Below, one piece after another: positions 45,075 through 56,562 of a stretch of DNA of 64,000 nt. The position numbers and the translations under genes were made by a program. The notes beneath the pieces were generated by a model. That model saw only the letters and a program-made list of their open reading frames with translations, did not search any database and was not told the origin of the DNA. How positions within the stretch are numbered: position 1 is the stretch's first letter; each line of letters opens with the position of its first letter. This DNA comes from Loxodes magnus. Taxonomy: Eukaryota; Ciliophora; Karyorelictea; Loxodida; Loxodidae. The stretch lies in contig CAMPDV010000061.1 in NCBI GenBank assembly GCA_946699065.1, forward strand, positions 868,001 through 932,000, written 5' to 3'.

Positions 45075-46834
45075 ATGTATTCGTCAAACGAATAAAGCAT
45101 AATTATCCCTTAAAATAAAATAAGGACAGAAAAAAAAATTGGCAAAAGCTAGCTCTGGAAGGTTTATCAAGGAAAGTGGAACTAAGATTAAGTAATTATT
45201 AAAAAATTTTAATAGTTCGAACTTTCAGAAAAGACTGCTATATAATTTTAAGCAAATTTTACTGCCATAATACAAATGCGACATGCCAATATAGTTTAAT
45301 ATTTAGGATATTGTCCATCTCCTCTTTAAATAGTAATTGAGTATATACCTACAACTTTATAATAATTGTTGTACAGCTAACAAGAAATGTCTTAAAAATA
45401 GAAAATCTAATTAAGCCTTGAAATAACTTAGGGATTAAAATATTCTCACGATTTAAATATTATTCACAAGAACCTAAAAAGCACTAATATCTTAGTAGAT
45501 GATTAAATGCATGCCAAAATAAGTGATTTTGGACTTTATGAAGTAAATTTATGCTCCGAGTCTATAAGTATGAGCAAATAGAAAGAAATTAGATGAAAGG
45601 CTCCTGAATTGTTTGGTACTTCTCCTCAAATTAGTAAATAATCTGACATTTATGCACTTGGAATAATTCTATGGGAAATTGCTGCTAGAAAATTGCCATA
45701 TAATGGCGATAGTAACCAATAAATTAAATAAAAAGTTAGATAAGGAGACAGAGAATGCTTTCCTGAAGACTGTCCAAGCGAATTTTGAGATTTAATATAA
45801 TAATGTTGAGTATAAAAGCCATAGTGAAGAATAGATCTGGATACTCTAAAACAAAAATTGATGTAAATAAATTCCGAAAACATGTGATTAACAAAAAAAA
45901 GTGCACAACAAAAAATAGTAACAAATTAATAAGAAACTTCTGGGGAAATAATAGGTACTACAGAAGAAGAATCTAAAAGCAGTTTTTTAGGAGCAGAAGA
46001 TACTTTTGATGAAACAGCTATACAAATTTAGTTTCAATAACAAATAGATAACTTTTAATCCGAAATAAAATAAATATAAACTTTTATATTTAGTTCGTCT
46101 TTTAAGAAAACTTATGATATAAAAACTAATTCATTTTTAAAATAGGAAATAAACATAAAATAAACTGATTTTAATGATACTCAAATAGAGCAAATTGGGA
46201 ATGATTATATGATTATATGATTATATCTGGAGGTTTATATGCCCGAAAGTATAGATTTACAATTCTTAAAAATAACGAAATCCAAAATTTATAAATGCGC
46301 AGCAATAGATTTGTTCACAGAACTGTATACAATTATTTAGACAAAGTTTATATTATTTCTGGAGCTAAAACTGACAAATGCGAAGTATATGATTTGCAGA
46401 TAGAGAAGTTTGACTAAATTACTGAAATATAGTAAAGAACTTAATAGTTTGGAGCTTTTTACACTGAAAAAGATATTTATGTTACTGGAGGAATTTTTGA
46501 CTAGATTTTTCTAAACTTAATTCAGACTTACGATATTTAGCTAGATGAATGAATTATATAATAGTACTATCTTCCAGAGCCTGCAAATACGACATCTGCT
46601 TTTTTATATGATAAAAGTGGTGCAATAATATACTATAATGGAGGTAGGTAATAAAATAAAAATACTTTATTTTTTGATTTCAAATCTATCACAAATCATG
46701 GAAACTAATTTACAACAGACCGAAGTTCTTTTACACAGCCTATAGTCATTCAAGAAAGGGTTTTTTAATTTAACGACAGTACTCAACTATATAGTTACGA
46801 TTTTAGAAAAAAAGAATGGGAAAGAATGGAATGA
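45075..46834 (+). pseudogene. pseudokinase-Kelch paralogue with an 8-bp repeat frameshift
   Basis: Paralogue of the kinase at 40.1 kb with the same kinase plus Kelch layout. The Gly loop is lost (IGKSQLWKVYQG), and the catalytic HRD is HKN (IIHKNLKSTNILV), while DFG is kept (KISDFGLYEV) along with RWKAPEL and SDIYALGIILWEIAAR. Phosphotransfer is therefore unlikely, and it may act as a pseudokinase. At 46201-46224 the unit ATGATTAT occurs three times in tandem. With two units the frame reads IGNDYMIISGG as in the paralogue. The third shifts the Kelch part into another phase, which continues to EWERME-TGA (46832). It is either a young pseudogene or a repeat-length error or polymorphism. Nothing suggests programmed frameshifting. 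Confidence 0.75.
46201..46224 (+). repeat. three tandem 8-bp units ATGATTAT in a coding frame
   Basis: Three perfect copies. Removing one unit restores the reading frame that homology with the kinase-Kelch paralogue predicts. Confidence 0.9.
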
Positions 46835-47130
46835 AGACTTATTAATTTATAACTAATTAAGAAAAAATTTATATTTTAAGGTATAGTTAAATAAATAAAT
46901 ACTAGTGATAAAAGATAAATAATTAGAAGCTTTAAACTTTTTCCATAAATTCTTTTTCCTTTAATATACTTTTTATTAAATTTAAAAACTTTATTTATTT
47001 ACTCTTTTAGCTCTTTCATTTTATTTTTTAAATGTAATTAATTTATTATAATATAAGCTTTATTTTTTTCATAGTTTAACTAGAATTTAAAAAGTAAATT
47101 AATACTTATAATAGAAGCTTTTATAGATAA
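46835..47130. other. AT-rich spacer
   Basis: 3' flank of the pseudokinase gene, AT-rich. The frame reads IIRSFKLFPQ here, weakly like VIRSFKTIQQ after the first TGA of the 40.1-kb kinase. Both genes may therefore extend further. Confidence 0.35.
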
Positions 47131-47430
47131 TTGAAAAAATGGTGGGAGCTGAGAATGACCTTCGTCATCACACTTTCTGGTTTTATGGCTAGGAACAAGT
47201 TCCTTTCCTGTCGCTGAGAAAGTCCCTGGTCTGAGTCGTTTTCTGAAAGGAACGCTGTCTTTGAGATTATCCGCTCTTGGTAGGAGCTTGAAGCCTGGCT
47301 GCTCATAGCGATGGAGCTCCCTAGCAGCTTTGCCTGGAGCACAACAGGATATCCCCGTTATTCCATAAAAAGAGAGCGTTGGGTCGTGCAATCGGAAAGG
47401 TATTTTCGGTTCAAAAACTTTTTTAGTTGA
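47131..47430 (+). mobile_element. SINE-like repeat, family 1, copy c
   Basis: It starts TTGAAAAAATGGTGGGAGCT and has the same internal landmarks as copies a and b, nearly identical to b. Two short standard-code minus-strand frames (47080-47391) are not maintained in copy a. Confidence 0.75.
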
Positions 47431-47749
47431 ATTTAAAAAAAACAGAAGCTTTTATATAATCAATCTGAAAAAATAATTTATTGCTGTCTAATAATATAAT
47501 ATTTTTAACTTTCTATCTAAAATAAAGAAATATAAGAAAAAAAATGTAATAAGATCATTAAATTTACCTAAATTATTAAAATTTCTTTCAATTACCGTTA
47601 GAAATTTATTTTTAAGATAATTAAATATATTTACCAAACCTTAGAGCTAATTAATTATTAAATAGATATACAATAGATAAATTAATATTTTTCATTTCCT
47701 GTTAATATTTTAATTGAGTTAAATTTGTTTTTCTTATTTTCTCTTAAAT
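47431..47749. other. AT-rich spacer
   Basis: AT-rich sequence between two SINE-like elements. Nothing was recognised. Confidence 0.4.
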
Positions 47750-48176
47750 AAATAAATAAATAAAAGGATTATAGAGCACGTAGCACCTCATCGGCGTGCA
47801 TCACTTTCAATATTAATATTTAATATTAAGAAAAATATTCTCATGTTTATTGTTAAAATTCTAGAGGTTTGATGAATCATGTAAGCTTCTCTAAAAGGGG
47901 AATCTTCTTATTAAAAATTATTCTTAAATCTTGAGTCAAATGCTTCAGTCTTCTTGAATAAGGTCCAAATAAGAATTAGTTATTAAGTCGGTAATTAGAA
48001 GGCCCGTCAGTCAAACTTTCAAACTGCTAGAGAGAACCCACGGAGTAAGTTAGGCTTTTCTCAGCAGAGCTTATCCACCCTTCCCCGTGGTGGCATCTAG
48101 TGCGAGATTATTCACAATGCAGTATACACTGCACCAGATTACCTACTAATTTTTCTGACGCGGCCGACATGCATTT
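47750..48176 (-). mobile_element. SINE-like repeat, family 3, copy 1
   Basis: About 425 bp. Read on the minus strand it starts near GCATGTCGGCCGCGTCAG and carries GTGCAGTATACTGCA-type palindromes and GCCACCACGGGGAAGGGTGG. It ends with the shared hairpin (47768-47805 on plus) and a (TTTA)n tail. A closely similar full copy is at 60.96-61.39 kb and a diverged partial copy is at 56.19-56.35 kb, all in the same orientation. Confidence 0.75.
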
Positions 48177-48298
48177 TATATAATATTTAATAAAATTAAT
48201 TTTATTTAAGATTTTAGTTTCTTTTGTCAAAAAAAAGGAAATTTTAATGTTAATTAATCTTTTTTATTTTTTACTGTAATAATACTACTATGAAAAAA

Positions 48299-49066
48299 AT
48301 GGCGCCTAAGAAATAATAAACTTCTTCAATAAATCTTAATAATTAACCAGACCTTTCTATCGAAGTTTATTTGCTACAATTGGACAGAAAGAAGCTAATA
48401 AAAGAAGTTTAAGACCTTGAATAAATAACCTAATCTCTAATGCTAACAATTAACAATTTGTTAAATGAATAAAATCCTTAGAAACAATAAAAATAGCAGA
48501 TATTTTCTTAAGAGATGGAAAGATAAATTTTACTCAAATTGAGTAGAATTTAAGACTAAAGTTTGGCGAGGGGATAAATTAACTTGAACAAATCCAAATT
48601 AATTAACGATCGGATTTAGAAGCAAGAGGAATGCAGAATCCTTACTTCTCCTACTAGAAATAGAATAAAAGATGTCGAACTGTAAAAAGCTTGGACATAA
48701 GGTAAACCAATGCTATAGATTCAAGGGAAAACAATATTATGATACTAAAAGAGAAATTCAAAATTTATTTAAAATATATTGCATACCAAATGGAAGATTC
48801 TATTAAAAAAAGATTTTAATCTTTCTTAGAACTTCAAAGATTACGCAACACTGAGACAATTTGAGAGATGACAAGGAGGATTTGATTTCCAAGCACAAGT
48901 AAGAGGAAAAAATAGGCAATTTATAAGAATTTACGATTCGGAAAAACCAGATGAATATGACATCGAATATTTCTGTTAAGAAAAAACGTTTACAAACTCT
49001 AATTCTGTAATTACCCAGATAAAGGTGAGATCAATTAAATAAATTATGTTATGTTATTAAGTAATT
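48299..49066 (+). pseudogene. gag/ORF1-like copy (MAPKK subfamily), frameshifted
   Basis: It starts MAPKKQQTSSINLNNQPD after seven A and has a coiled coil over the first 120 residues. The knuckle region at 48673-48710 reads as C..CKKLGHKVNQC only if phases are joined across an indel between its first two Cys. Then come GRFYQKK and, in the original phase, LRQFERWQGGFDFQAQVRGK and NRQFIRIYDSEK. That C-terminal block is shared with the partial gene at the right end of the window. At least two indels are present. Confidence 0.6.
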
Positions 49067-49392
49067 TTTATTTAAATATTTCTATAACCTTCATTATGAA
49101 ATTAAATATAATGAAATTTGTTATATTTACATAATAATATTTAAATATAAAATTTTATACTTTTATATTTTATAATAATACTAGATTCATTGAACATTTG
49201 TTAGATAAAATTTTTTATATTTATTGGGTGGGATGGAATAAGTGGCTTTTAAGAAACAATAGATTTTTCTTAAAAAATTATTAAAAAAAATAAAAAAAAA
49301 TAACGCATTATAATGATTCTAACTTCATTAAGTCATCACTGTTTTAAAGCTTATTAGTTGTGTTATATATTATTTTTCAATTTTCATCTGAA
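49067..49392. other. AT-rich spacer
   Basis: About 325 bp of AT-rich DNA with a small GGGTGGGATGGAAT patch. Nothing further was recognised. Confidence 0.4.
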
Positions 49393-49995
49393 TCAACTTC
49401 TTTAAATATATATCTGCCAGTACTAAATTAGCCCATTTATATTAAAGGTATCTTGCTCCAATCGAGTTCAATTCCAAGCATATTTAGATTCATTCTTTAT
49501 TGAGCAAATGTAATCTTCATCTAGATTTCATTCTCTTTTCATGTCTTTTTCTATAATAGACATTATGGAGTGCAGTATATATTACTTATTGATTTCCATA
49601 TTCTAAAGTTTTCTTGCTCGTATTTTTGTTAGAATCTTTATCATTACCTTAAAATAAGAAATATTTTCTTGAAATACCAGCATTCCTTTCTTCTCTTTAG
49701 CAAAGGAAATTTTATTAACTGAATATTCGGTTCCATGTCTATGGCGTCATTTGTAATTATATTTTTTAAATAATTCTCCAGTAGCTAATTGATTAAATTA
49801 TATTTCAATTTATTTAATTCTGAACGTTTTTATTGTCAATTTTCATTCTTTAGTTTTAAAGATGCATGAAATAAGTAACTGTATTTTGTCTTCAAGTTCT
49901 TGTAACTGGCTTTAAAGTTTATCCTTTTCATTATATATATTCTTAAGTTCTTAGAGGTTGATTTGCTGATTGTTGTTTAAGAGAAAGTAATCCAT
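49393..49995 (-). CDS. hypothetical protein with N-terminal coiled coil
   Basis: An intact 200-residue frame starting MDYFLLNNNQQINLQELKNI. The first 45 residues form a predicted coiled coil, followed by a mixed alpha/beta-looking part (KGMLVFQENISYFKVMIKIL) and a Trp-rich end (SKYAWNWTRLEQD). All TGA inside read as Trp, and the frame ends at TGA 49395. It lacks the A-run start and a visible zinc knuckle, so it may not belong to the gag-like group. I do not recognise the family. Confidence 0.45.
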
Positions 49996-50473
49996 TTCTA
50001 AGAGATTTCTGCAAGAAATTTTAAATTTTTTATATAATACTACATGCTGACCGAACAAAATTCTTACTAATAATAGTTACATTAATCTTAAGAGTCGCTA
50101 ACACAATCAGCGTATAAAAGAATAGTAAACCTTCAATTAAAGCTAAAATAAAGTAAAAAAATTGAAAAATTAAGATAGATACTAGGAAAAGAGCAAAGAG
50201 TTGAACCTATATTTTCCATTTATAGAGGAGACAATAAATAGTGTCAATCGTAAGAGAAATGCTTTAATTTCAGTTTTATCAATTTCAATATCAAATAAAT
50301 TAACTTTAAGGAAAGAAAAAACTTTAATAAGAAAGTGATTAAAAAATAAATGGATGACAAAGAAGTATACATTTGGAAATAGAGACAAATGATTAATAAT
50401 AAAGAATAGGAAGAAAAATAAGCTGTCATAAATGTCAAAAGCTGCATCATTGTAAAGAATAAATAAAAAATGA
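49996..50473. other. AT-rich spacer
   Basis: Standard-code minus-strand frames here (50182-50478) are Phe/Leu/Ser-rich, as expected by chance in A-rich DNA. Nothing is supported. Confidence 0.4.
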
Positions 50474-51304
50474 ATCAAATATGAATAAAGAAAGATTCAA
50501 GATACCAGCGAAAAAATCTTAAATTAAGATAAAATAAAAATAATTTAGAACTTAATTGTTAAAAATCAATTAATAATGACGAAATGTTTAATCATTTATT
50601 TATATATAAAAGTAAATTTAACAACTTTAAAAATATTTTTTAGATGAAATAGATTTTGCTGTAAAATGTAAACTTTAAAGCAAGGATGGCAGATTAAAGA
50701 AGCCCTTAGTCATCCTTTAGTTTAGGAGATGACATTTTTCAAGATTACCGGATAAGGACCAACTTTTGAAATTATTAATATCTTTAAATAAATTTTTTTC
50801 TATAATTTCGGAAGAATAAAGCTCTATATTTCTTCAAACTTTTAGTTATTTCAGTTCATTAAATTTCTGATTCTTCATTGTTTAAATAGTCACAATTCCA
50901 GTATAGCTAATTATAAAATATGAATTTTCCTCCATCTATCTTGATAAATTTAACACAAAGTTGATCTTCTGTTATGCTTTTTTAGCAAGTTTTTTCCTTA
51001 AATATTTAATTTTTTAAATAAATTACTATATATGATTTATGAACTATCTAGGTTTCTCTAAAATATTGTAAATTAGTTCATCCTACTTACTGAGAATTTT
51101 CTTAATTTTTCTCATTTCTCATAATAAGATCTATTTTTTATACGATTGATGAAGTGCTGACCTAGCTTCCTTGTAGTAATTTATTCTGAAAAGAAAGTAG
51201 ATTCTAGTAACTTTTTATTTTCTCTTTTAGTCTTGCTTATCTTCTAGCTTTCTTTGCTAACTTTTCTATACTTTGCTATTCTTCATTTTCCCTACTCTTT
51301 TCAT
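50474..51304 (-). CDS. possible hypothetical protein
   Basis: Open from the ATG at 51304 (MKRVGKMKNSKVQKSQQRKL) to a TGA at 50476, 276 residues. It has a Lys/Arg-rich start and a helical middle (LSKQDELIYNILEKPRQFIN). From about residue 150 it is more globular (FIISYTGIVTIQTMKNQKFN, NNFKSWSLSGNLEKCHLL). Trp=TGA twice. The last 60 codons are probably not coding. The opposite strand also has a short open frame from the ATG at about 50685 (MADQRSPQSSFSLGDDIFQD), so strand choice is not certain. Confidence 0.35.
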
Positions 51305-51549
51305 AAAATTAATTTTAAGATCTAATCAAAACAATTAATTAACGAATAAATTTTTCAGTAGTAGAGCATTGAACTGCAGATCCATAAGTTGAAGGCTAGA
51401 CCCTTTCTTGTCCTTTTAGTATCTTAATTACAGAAAATAATTTATTCTTATGATGAAATGCTTAATAGAAGTGAAAATTAAAAAAGTTAAATTTTACTAG
51501 TTCATTTGAAATTCTTAATTGGTGAAAATGAGAGTTACTAAAAAATAAA

Positions 51550-52376
51550 AATAACATAATTATTGTTGCGGTGTCAACTTTATTTGGCTTACCACATATT
51601 TGTTTATATTTAAAAATAGCATTAAAATCAAGTAAACATGGTTTTTCACATTTAGAGTTTTGATTACTTCTTATTATTTCTTCCTATAGGTAAAACTTCA
51701 ATCATTTTCTAATAAGTTCATTAACTATTTTTAGATATAGGAAGCTTCTTTATTTGCTTGATGTGATTTTTGACCTGTAAAGCAAACATTCCTAATTGAA
51801 ATAAATTTTAAATAAATTTTCCTTAATTTTCTATCATTCTCTCTTCTTTTTGTCTTAATTTAAGCAATTTCTTACTTAATATCCTATCCATTTGCAGTAT
51901 CAATATATCGATTCTCTTGGGAGGTAATTAATTTTTTTATAGGTTGTTGTTCAATTTCTATTTGGTCTTTCATATTTAGGATTATTCTGTTTTACAGTTT
52001 CCAGTATCTTATACTTTCCTCATGATCTTTTCTTTCTATAATATTCTCTCTCAAATTATCTACAATGACTAATTTAGAGCCAATTCATATCAAAATATTT
52101 ATTTTTAAGATTTAAAAAATTTCGTAAAGTCTAATAAATCTTAAATTCGCTTTTAAAGATCATTTACACCGTTAAAAATTTTTGGTTTTCCATCTAAAGA
52201 AGGAAAAAATAATTGGCTTCATCCTACTAAGAGTTAATAAATTCAGAGTGAGAAATTTGTTTTTTAGAACCTTATAATTTTATATATATAAAACTAAGTA
52301 AATTAGTTAAGAATGATAAACTAAATAACCATTATCCATTTGAAATAGAAATAGATAAATAGACTAAATTTGCCAT
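51550..52376 (-). pseudogene. gag/ORF1-like copy, degenerate
   Basis: It starts MANLVYLSISISNGQ after seven A. A weak match to the family coiled coil occurs around QFEREYYRKK. In another phase, LRENIIERKDHEESIRYWKL leads to a decayed knuckle CFTGQKSHQANKE, with CX2C and the last Cys lost and His kept. There is at least one indel. It lies just upstream of the RING gene on the opposite strand. Confidence 0.45.
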
Positions 52377-52702
52377 TTTTTTATATTATAATTTAACTTA
52401 AAAGAAAACTATATATATCCCCTGAATTCCAAAATTGTCTTATATGGTAAGTAACGATTTTTACACAATAGCTAGATATAATAAATAAATAAAAAAATGA
52501 ATTTGAAGAAAATAAATTTTCTAGGAAATTAAATCCAAAAATAGTTAAATAAGTTAGTATAATTAAAAAAAGGATATAAAATAAATAAAAAACAAAGCAT
52601 TTTAGATTAATAATAAGGATAATTTAAGTGAGATAATGATTTCTGTTTAGTTTAATTTCTAAAGATCTGAATTAAAAAACTATTTTAACCTTATAAAAAA
52701 TT
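52377..52702. other. AT-rich upstream region of the RING gene
   Basis: About 325 bp separate the divergent gag-like remnant and the RING gene. No motif was recognised. Confidence 0.35.
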
Positions 52703-54153
52703 ATGAATTCTAAGTGCCTTTATTGCGACTAGAATTTTGATTTGAATTTAAAAGTTCCTAAAATTCTTCAGTGTGGTCATAGTTTTTGCCTTTCCTGCTG
52801 TAATGATTTTACTGTTTACCTTAACTAAATTATGTGTCCTATTGACTAGATTATTTTTTAGTAGAATTTACATTTGATATCAACTGACTAGCACATTTTG
52901 AAAAATTTATAGTAATAAAGCCAGGAGATCTAAAGGATAGCTACTTTTTAGTAAGAATTTGCAAACCTTCAGAACAAGCTCAAGAATCATTAAGTTCTAT
53001 CTCAAAAATAGTATTTTTTAAGTTGTAAAGAGTAAGCCTTTTAGTAAATTTATGACTCTTAAATCAAATTAACTTAAAAAATAGCCATGAAAAAGGAATG
53101 CAGCTTATAGCAATTCTAAGCATATTGTAATAAGCAGTTAAGTAACTAAAATGAAACTTACTTAAAGAATCTTCAAGTAATGAGTGGATTAAAGTAAAGC
53201 AGTATGTAAATGTATCAAAACTTAAATAGTCGATAATCATGAAATTACTATAAACACTTATGCAAAGCTATAAAATAATAAGCATCTTCTTTGAAATAAA
53301 ATTTAACTGTCTAATATAAAATTGAATTAAAGCCAATATTTCCATAATTATAGGACTTATAACTTGTTAAAATAAAACTGAATGATATTTTAAAAATAGT
53401 TAGAATAAAGCAACAGGCGAAAGAAAAAACAGTTGAAGAATTTTTAAAAGAAATTATCGACTATGATGATGAGGCTAAGAAGCTGTTTGATATAAAATAA
53501 AGACTATTAAATAAGCAAGAAAAAAATGAGGAAGATATATAACTAGAAATATGCTTAGTAGAATATTTTTCAAGTATTTGAGGATCAGAAAATGCTAGAT
53601 AAAAAAATGAAATTTTGAATATTTTGATATAAGATTTTGATAAAGAATTCAAAATCATTAATCTAACTTTAGTTTAAAATTAAACTGAATTTTAAACAGT
53701 TTGGAAATCATAAGGATAAAAAAATTTTATAACTTTTAAAACAAATTTTGATTGTTTTTTACTTAGTGCAATTTTTGTAATTGATTCCAAAATTAATTAA
53801 AAATATTTTGTAAAGGAATTTTTAATTTATTAAGGTAATGAAACTAGAAATGAGAACCAAAGCAATTTAGTTTTTAAATAAGAAGGACTAGTTTAGTTTA
53901 AGATAGTTGAAGACTGCATATTTTTTTATAAATTATAAGAATATAAAATATTATTGAATCAAATTAGTTTTACACTCTTATGATTGTATTTGCAGGAAAT
54001 GATATGTTGTGTTTAGGGAAAAGTTCTCTGAAATCATCAAAAATCGAAAATGATTTAACTTTTGAAATCTTCGAAACGAAAAATATTCAATCAGGAGATC
54101 TTTCTCTTTATAGACAAGGACCATTTGTGGGTTTCAAGACTTTTCATGTCTGA
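52703..54153 (+). CDS. RING-finger protein, probable E3 ubiquitin ligase, with one putative intron
   Basis: The N-terminal RING finger at residues 5-53 reads CLYC, then CGHSFCLSCC, then CPIDQ, where the last ligand is Asp in place of Cys. A long Gln/Lys-rich coiled coil (about 65-260) follows, as in TRIM-type E3 proteins, then a C-terminal region without clear motifs. RING proteins usually recruit E2 enzymes. The Asp substitution may still bind zinc. Trp=TGA in RQSWNYYK and SSIWGSE. Exon 1 (52703-53966) and exon 2 (53996-54153) join in phase if the 29-nt segment 53967-53995 (GTTTTA...TTTGCAG) is removed. Exon 2 then reads NDMLCLGKSSLKSSKIENDL to a TGA. Without splicing, the protein ends at TGA 53981. 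Confidence 0.75.
53967..53995 (+). other. putative 29-nt spliceosomal intron
   Basis: It starts GT and ends TTTGCAG. Removing it restores phase between two coding-like blocks and skips the TGA at 53981. Very short introns are known in several ciliates. The 5' site GTTTTA is not the usual GTA/GTG, so this is moderate evidence only. Confidence 0.45.
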
Positions 54154-55295
54154 ACTTAGATTTATATCAACTATAAAATCTCATATTAATAAATAATTAT
54201 ATTATAAATTTTCAATATTAAAAATCCAATTTTTACATTATTTAGTATAGTTTTAAATGATTTTTTAGAAATAAAAAAAATGCTATTTTCGTTAAAAAAG
54301 ATAAAAAAATCATTATATATAGCTTTCAATTAATTTTAACTTTATTTTATTTTTTAAGAAACTTGAAATTTTAAATTTAAACATTTAAGAAAAAAAGAAA
54401 TTTTTTAGAAACAAAAAATCTAATTTTTTATTATCTGCTTAATTATAAAAATAGTTATTACTTTAGAATCTTTTATTCAAAATAAAATTTTTAATTGAAT
54501 CTCAAATTTTGATGATCATAATTTTATCAAAACTTTTTCGCTTTTTTTTATTATAAGCAAAAATGTTGAGAAAAAGTAAAACATATAAATAATAAAAATT
54601 TTGATTATTTGTATTTAAATATGGAACTAATAAATATAAAGTTAGAAATACTAGATTCTAATATATTAATTGTTAAGACTAAGAAACTAAATAGACTTTA
54701 TTTATAGAACAGAAATGATTATTTTTAACCTTTTTAAATAAAAATTAAATTTTATATTTGTGCTTTTTTCATTTTCATTTGTAATGTATCTTCAGGTCTA
54801 GATATCTAAAGCTCATCTGATTTATATTTTAAATAATTTACATTTCTCATATTATTTCGTTATATTACTAATTTTTTCTCTTATTTGGAATCCTCAATAA
54901 ATAATATCAGCTTCAATTGGCAAAATCATTTCTTGGAAAAAGAAAAATCAAAGAAATTATAAAGAGGATTTAAGTTATCAGCAATAGATGCCATTTTAGC
55001 ATATTAAATAAGAAAAATGTGATATCTCCACTTAATCTTATTATATAATATATTAAATGAATTATAAGCATTCAGAAAAATAAATAACTTCTACATTGAC
55101 TTACTAAAATTAAATATAGCAACTGTTCTCAAAGAATCAGACCTTAAAAACTTAAGTTTCATTAAACGAAAAAATTAGGACCTTGCTACTTAACTTTAGT
55201 GAAGATTCAGCATGAAATAACTAATTAAAAAAGAAAATTAGCTGCAGATCGGAAACATAAGAAATATGTCTTTTATTTCTATAAAATATTAATAA
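54154..55295. other. AT-rich, with a weak minus-strand frame
   Basis: From an ATG at 54994 on the minus strand a frame reads MASIADNLNPLYNFFDFSFS with Trp=TGA, then KYKSDELQISRPEDTLQM. It could be a further gag-like start, but no coiled coil or knuckle follows. The rest is AT-rich with nothing recognised. Confidence 0.3.
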
Positions 55296-55611
55296 ATAGG
55301 GAGGAGAATCCTCCAATTTAAACTGACTTAAACTCTGGTACCAGGAAGTACCCTGTGGGGGAGAACCAGTCAAGAGAAGACAAGATCGAAGAGACATCAA
55401 GTAGCATTAATGATGAAAGATGTCAGTTATAAGATCTCTTAGGGTAGCATTCCGATTGCGGCCCTATAGAAGATAAACTCACAAGGGAAATGCTAGCACT
55501 GTGGAAGACTTCAGCAAGGAATTTTTTTAACTTAAAAAAATCTTTATTAAAAAGCTGCGCACGTTTTAGGTGCTACGCGCTCTATAATCTCATTTATTTA
55601 TTATTTACTAA
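55296..55611 (+). mobile_element. SINE-like repeat, family 4, copy 1
   Basis: The GC-richer body starts AATAGGGAGGAGAATCCTCC, with GGTACCAGGAAGTACC and AGATCTCTTAGGGTAGCATT. It ends in the shared hairpin GCTGCGCACG...GTGCTACGCGCTCTAT (55545-55590) and a TTTA-rich tail. Relatives are at 60.4 kb (same strand) and 17.9 kb (opposite strand). Confidence 0.7.
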
Positions 55612-56189
55612 GATTTAAATTCCTCCCTTTTAATTAAGAAAAAGGGAAAAAATTGAAATATATTAAATCTTAAAAGATATGGAATAATTCCAATATTATA
55701 TTTATAAGTGAAGTACTTAGATTTTGATCAATATAAATAATTATGAAAGAATTAACTTATTTTATACAAGTAATCCGGAGATTTTGCTAAGCTACAATAT
55801 AATTTTATAAACTAATTATGTTTAAGACAAATATTATGTGAGTGCTAATTGGTTTAAATTTTGTATTTACTTTTGAGAATAGTATGATCCATATAATTCT
55901 CCAAAATTTATAAATAGATGTACAATTTAAAATTGATAAGTAAATAATTAAATAAATAATAATATCGTGACTTCATCGTTAATGGATTAGTCATGATTAA
56001 GCTATTTATGCTAATTTAAGTGTTCTCCTTATTCATATTGTCTTAATATATTAATTAAATGAGACAAATAAGCTACTCCAAATAGAGATCTTCTTATGAA
56101 ATTATTATTTTTTAATCTTTTTATAAATACACAACCTTCTAAAATAAATCCAAATAAGAGCTAAAATTGAAATTCCTTCATTCAAATTT
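55612..56189. other. AT-rich spacer
   Basis: AT-rich DNA between retroposon copies. No gene was recognised. Confidence 0.4.
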
Positions 56190-56350
56190 TTGTACAGCTT
56201 ACGAGAACCCTTGATAAAGTTATTTATGTCTCTTTTGTTTTTGTCCACTCTTATCAGTGATGATGTTTAGCGCGAGATTATTAAAAATGCAGTATATACT
56301 GCACCAGAATACCGAACAGCTCTCTCAATTGTGGCGTCATCCAAATTTCA
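56190..56350 (-). mobile_element. SINE-like repeat, family 3, diverged partial copy
   Basis: It shares TAGCGCGAGATTATTAAAAATGCAGTATATACTGCACCAGA with family 3 in a diverged form (longest exact words are under 20 bases) and lacks the hairpin and tail. It was probably separated by later rearrangement. Confidence 0.5.
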
Positions 56351-56513
56351 ATTAATAATAAAAAACATGTTTCATAATTTCTATTCAAAAGTGATTAATT
56401 TCAATGATATCTACATTAGTATAAAGAAAAATATTTAATTATTATATAATATCGATTAAAAAAAACAAAACAAATTATTATAAAATTAAGATTTAAAGAG
56501 ACTTAAAAATTGA

Positions 56514-56562
56514 CTTTTTAAAGAGATACGCTTTATCGAAAGGCTACACACTTTATAATAAC
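56514..56562 (+). mobile_element. isolated shared SINE 3' hairpin
   Basis: TTTTTAAAGAGATACGCTTT...CTACACACTTTATAATAAC matches the 3' module of the 33.5-kb element. The preceding sequence has no recognisable GC-rich body, so this is a severely 5'-truncated copy. Confidence 0.55.

Noticed and set aside
47080-47391. Protein-coding gene in the family 1 repeat (frames at 36809-37099 and 47080-47391)
   Set aside because: The similar peptides arise only because the copies are repeats. Copy a at 34.0 kb carries indels that break the frame, so coding is not conserved.
50182-50478. 98-residue minus-strand hydrophobic frame as a membrane protein
   Set aside because: Low-complexity Phe/Leu/Ile/Ser frame in A-rich DNA, with an overlapping similar frame in another phase. 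No support.
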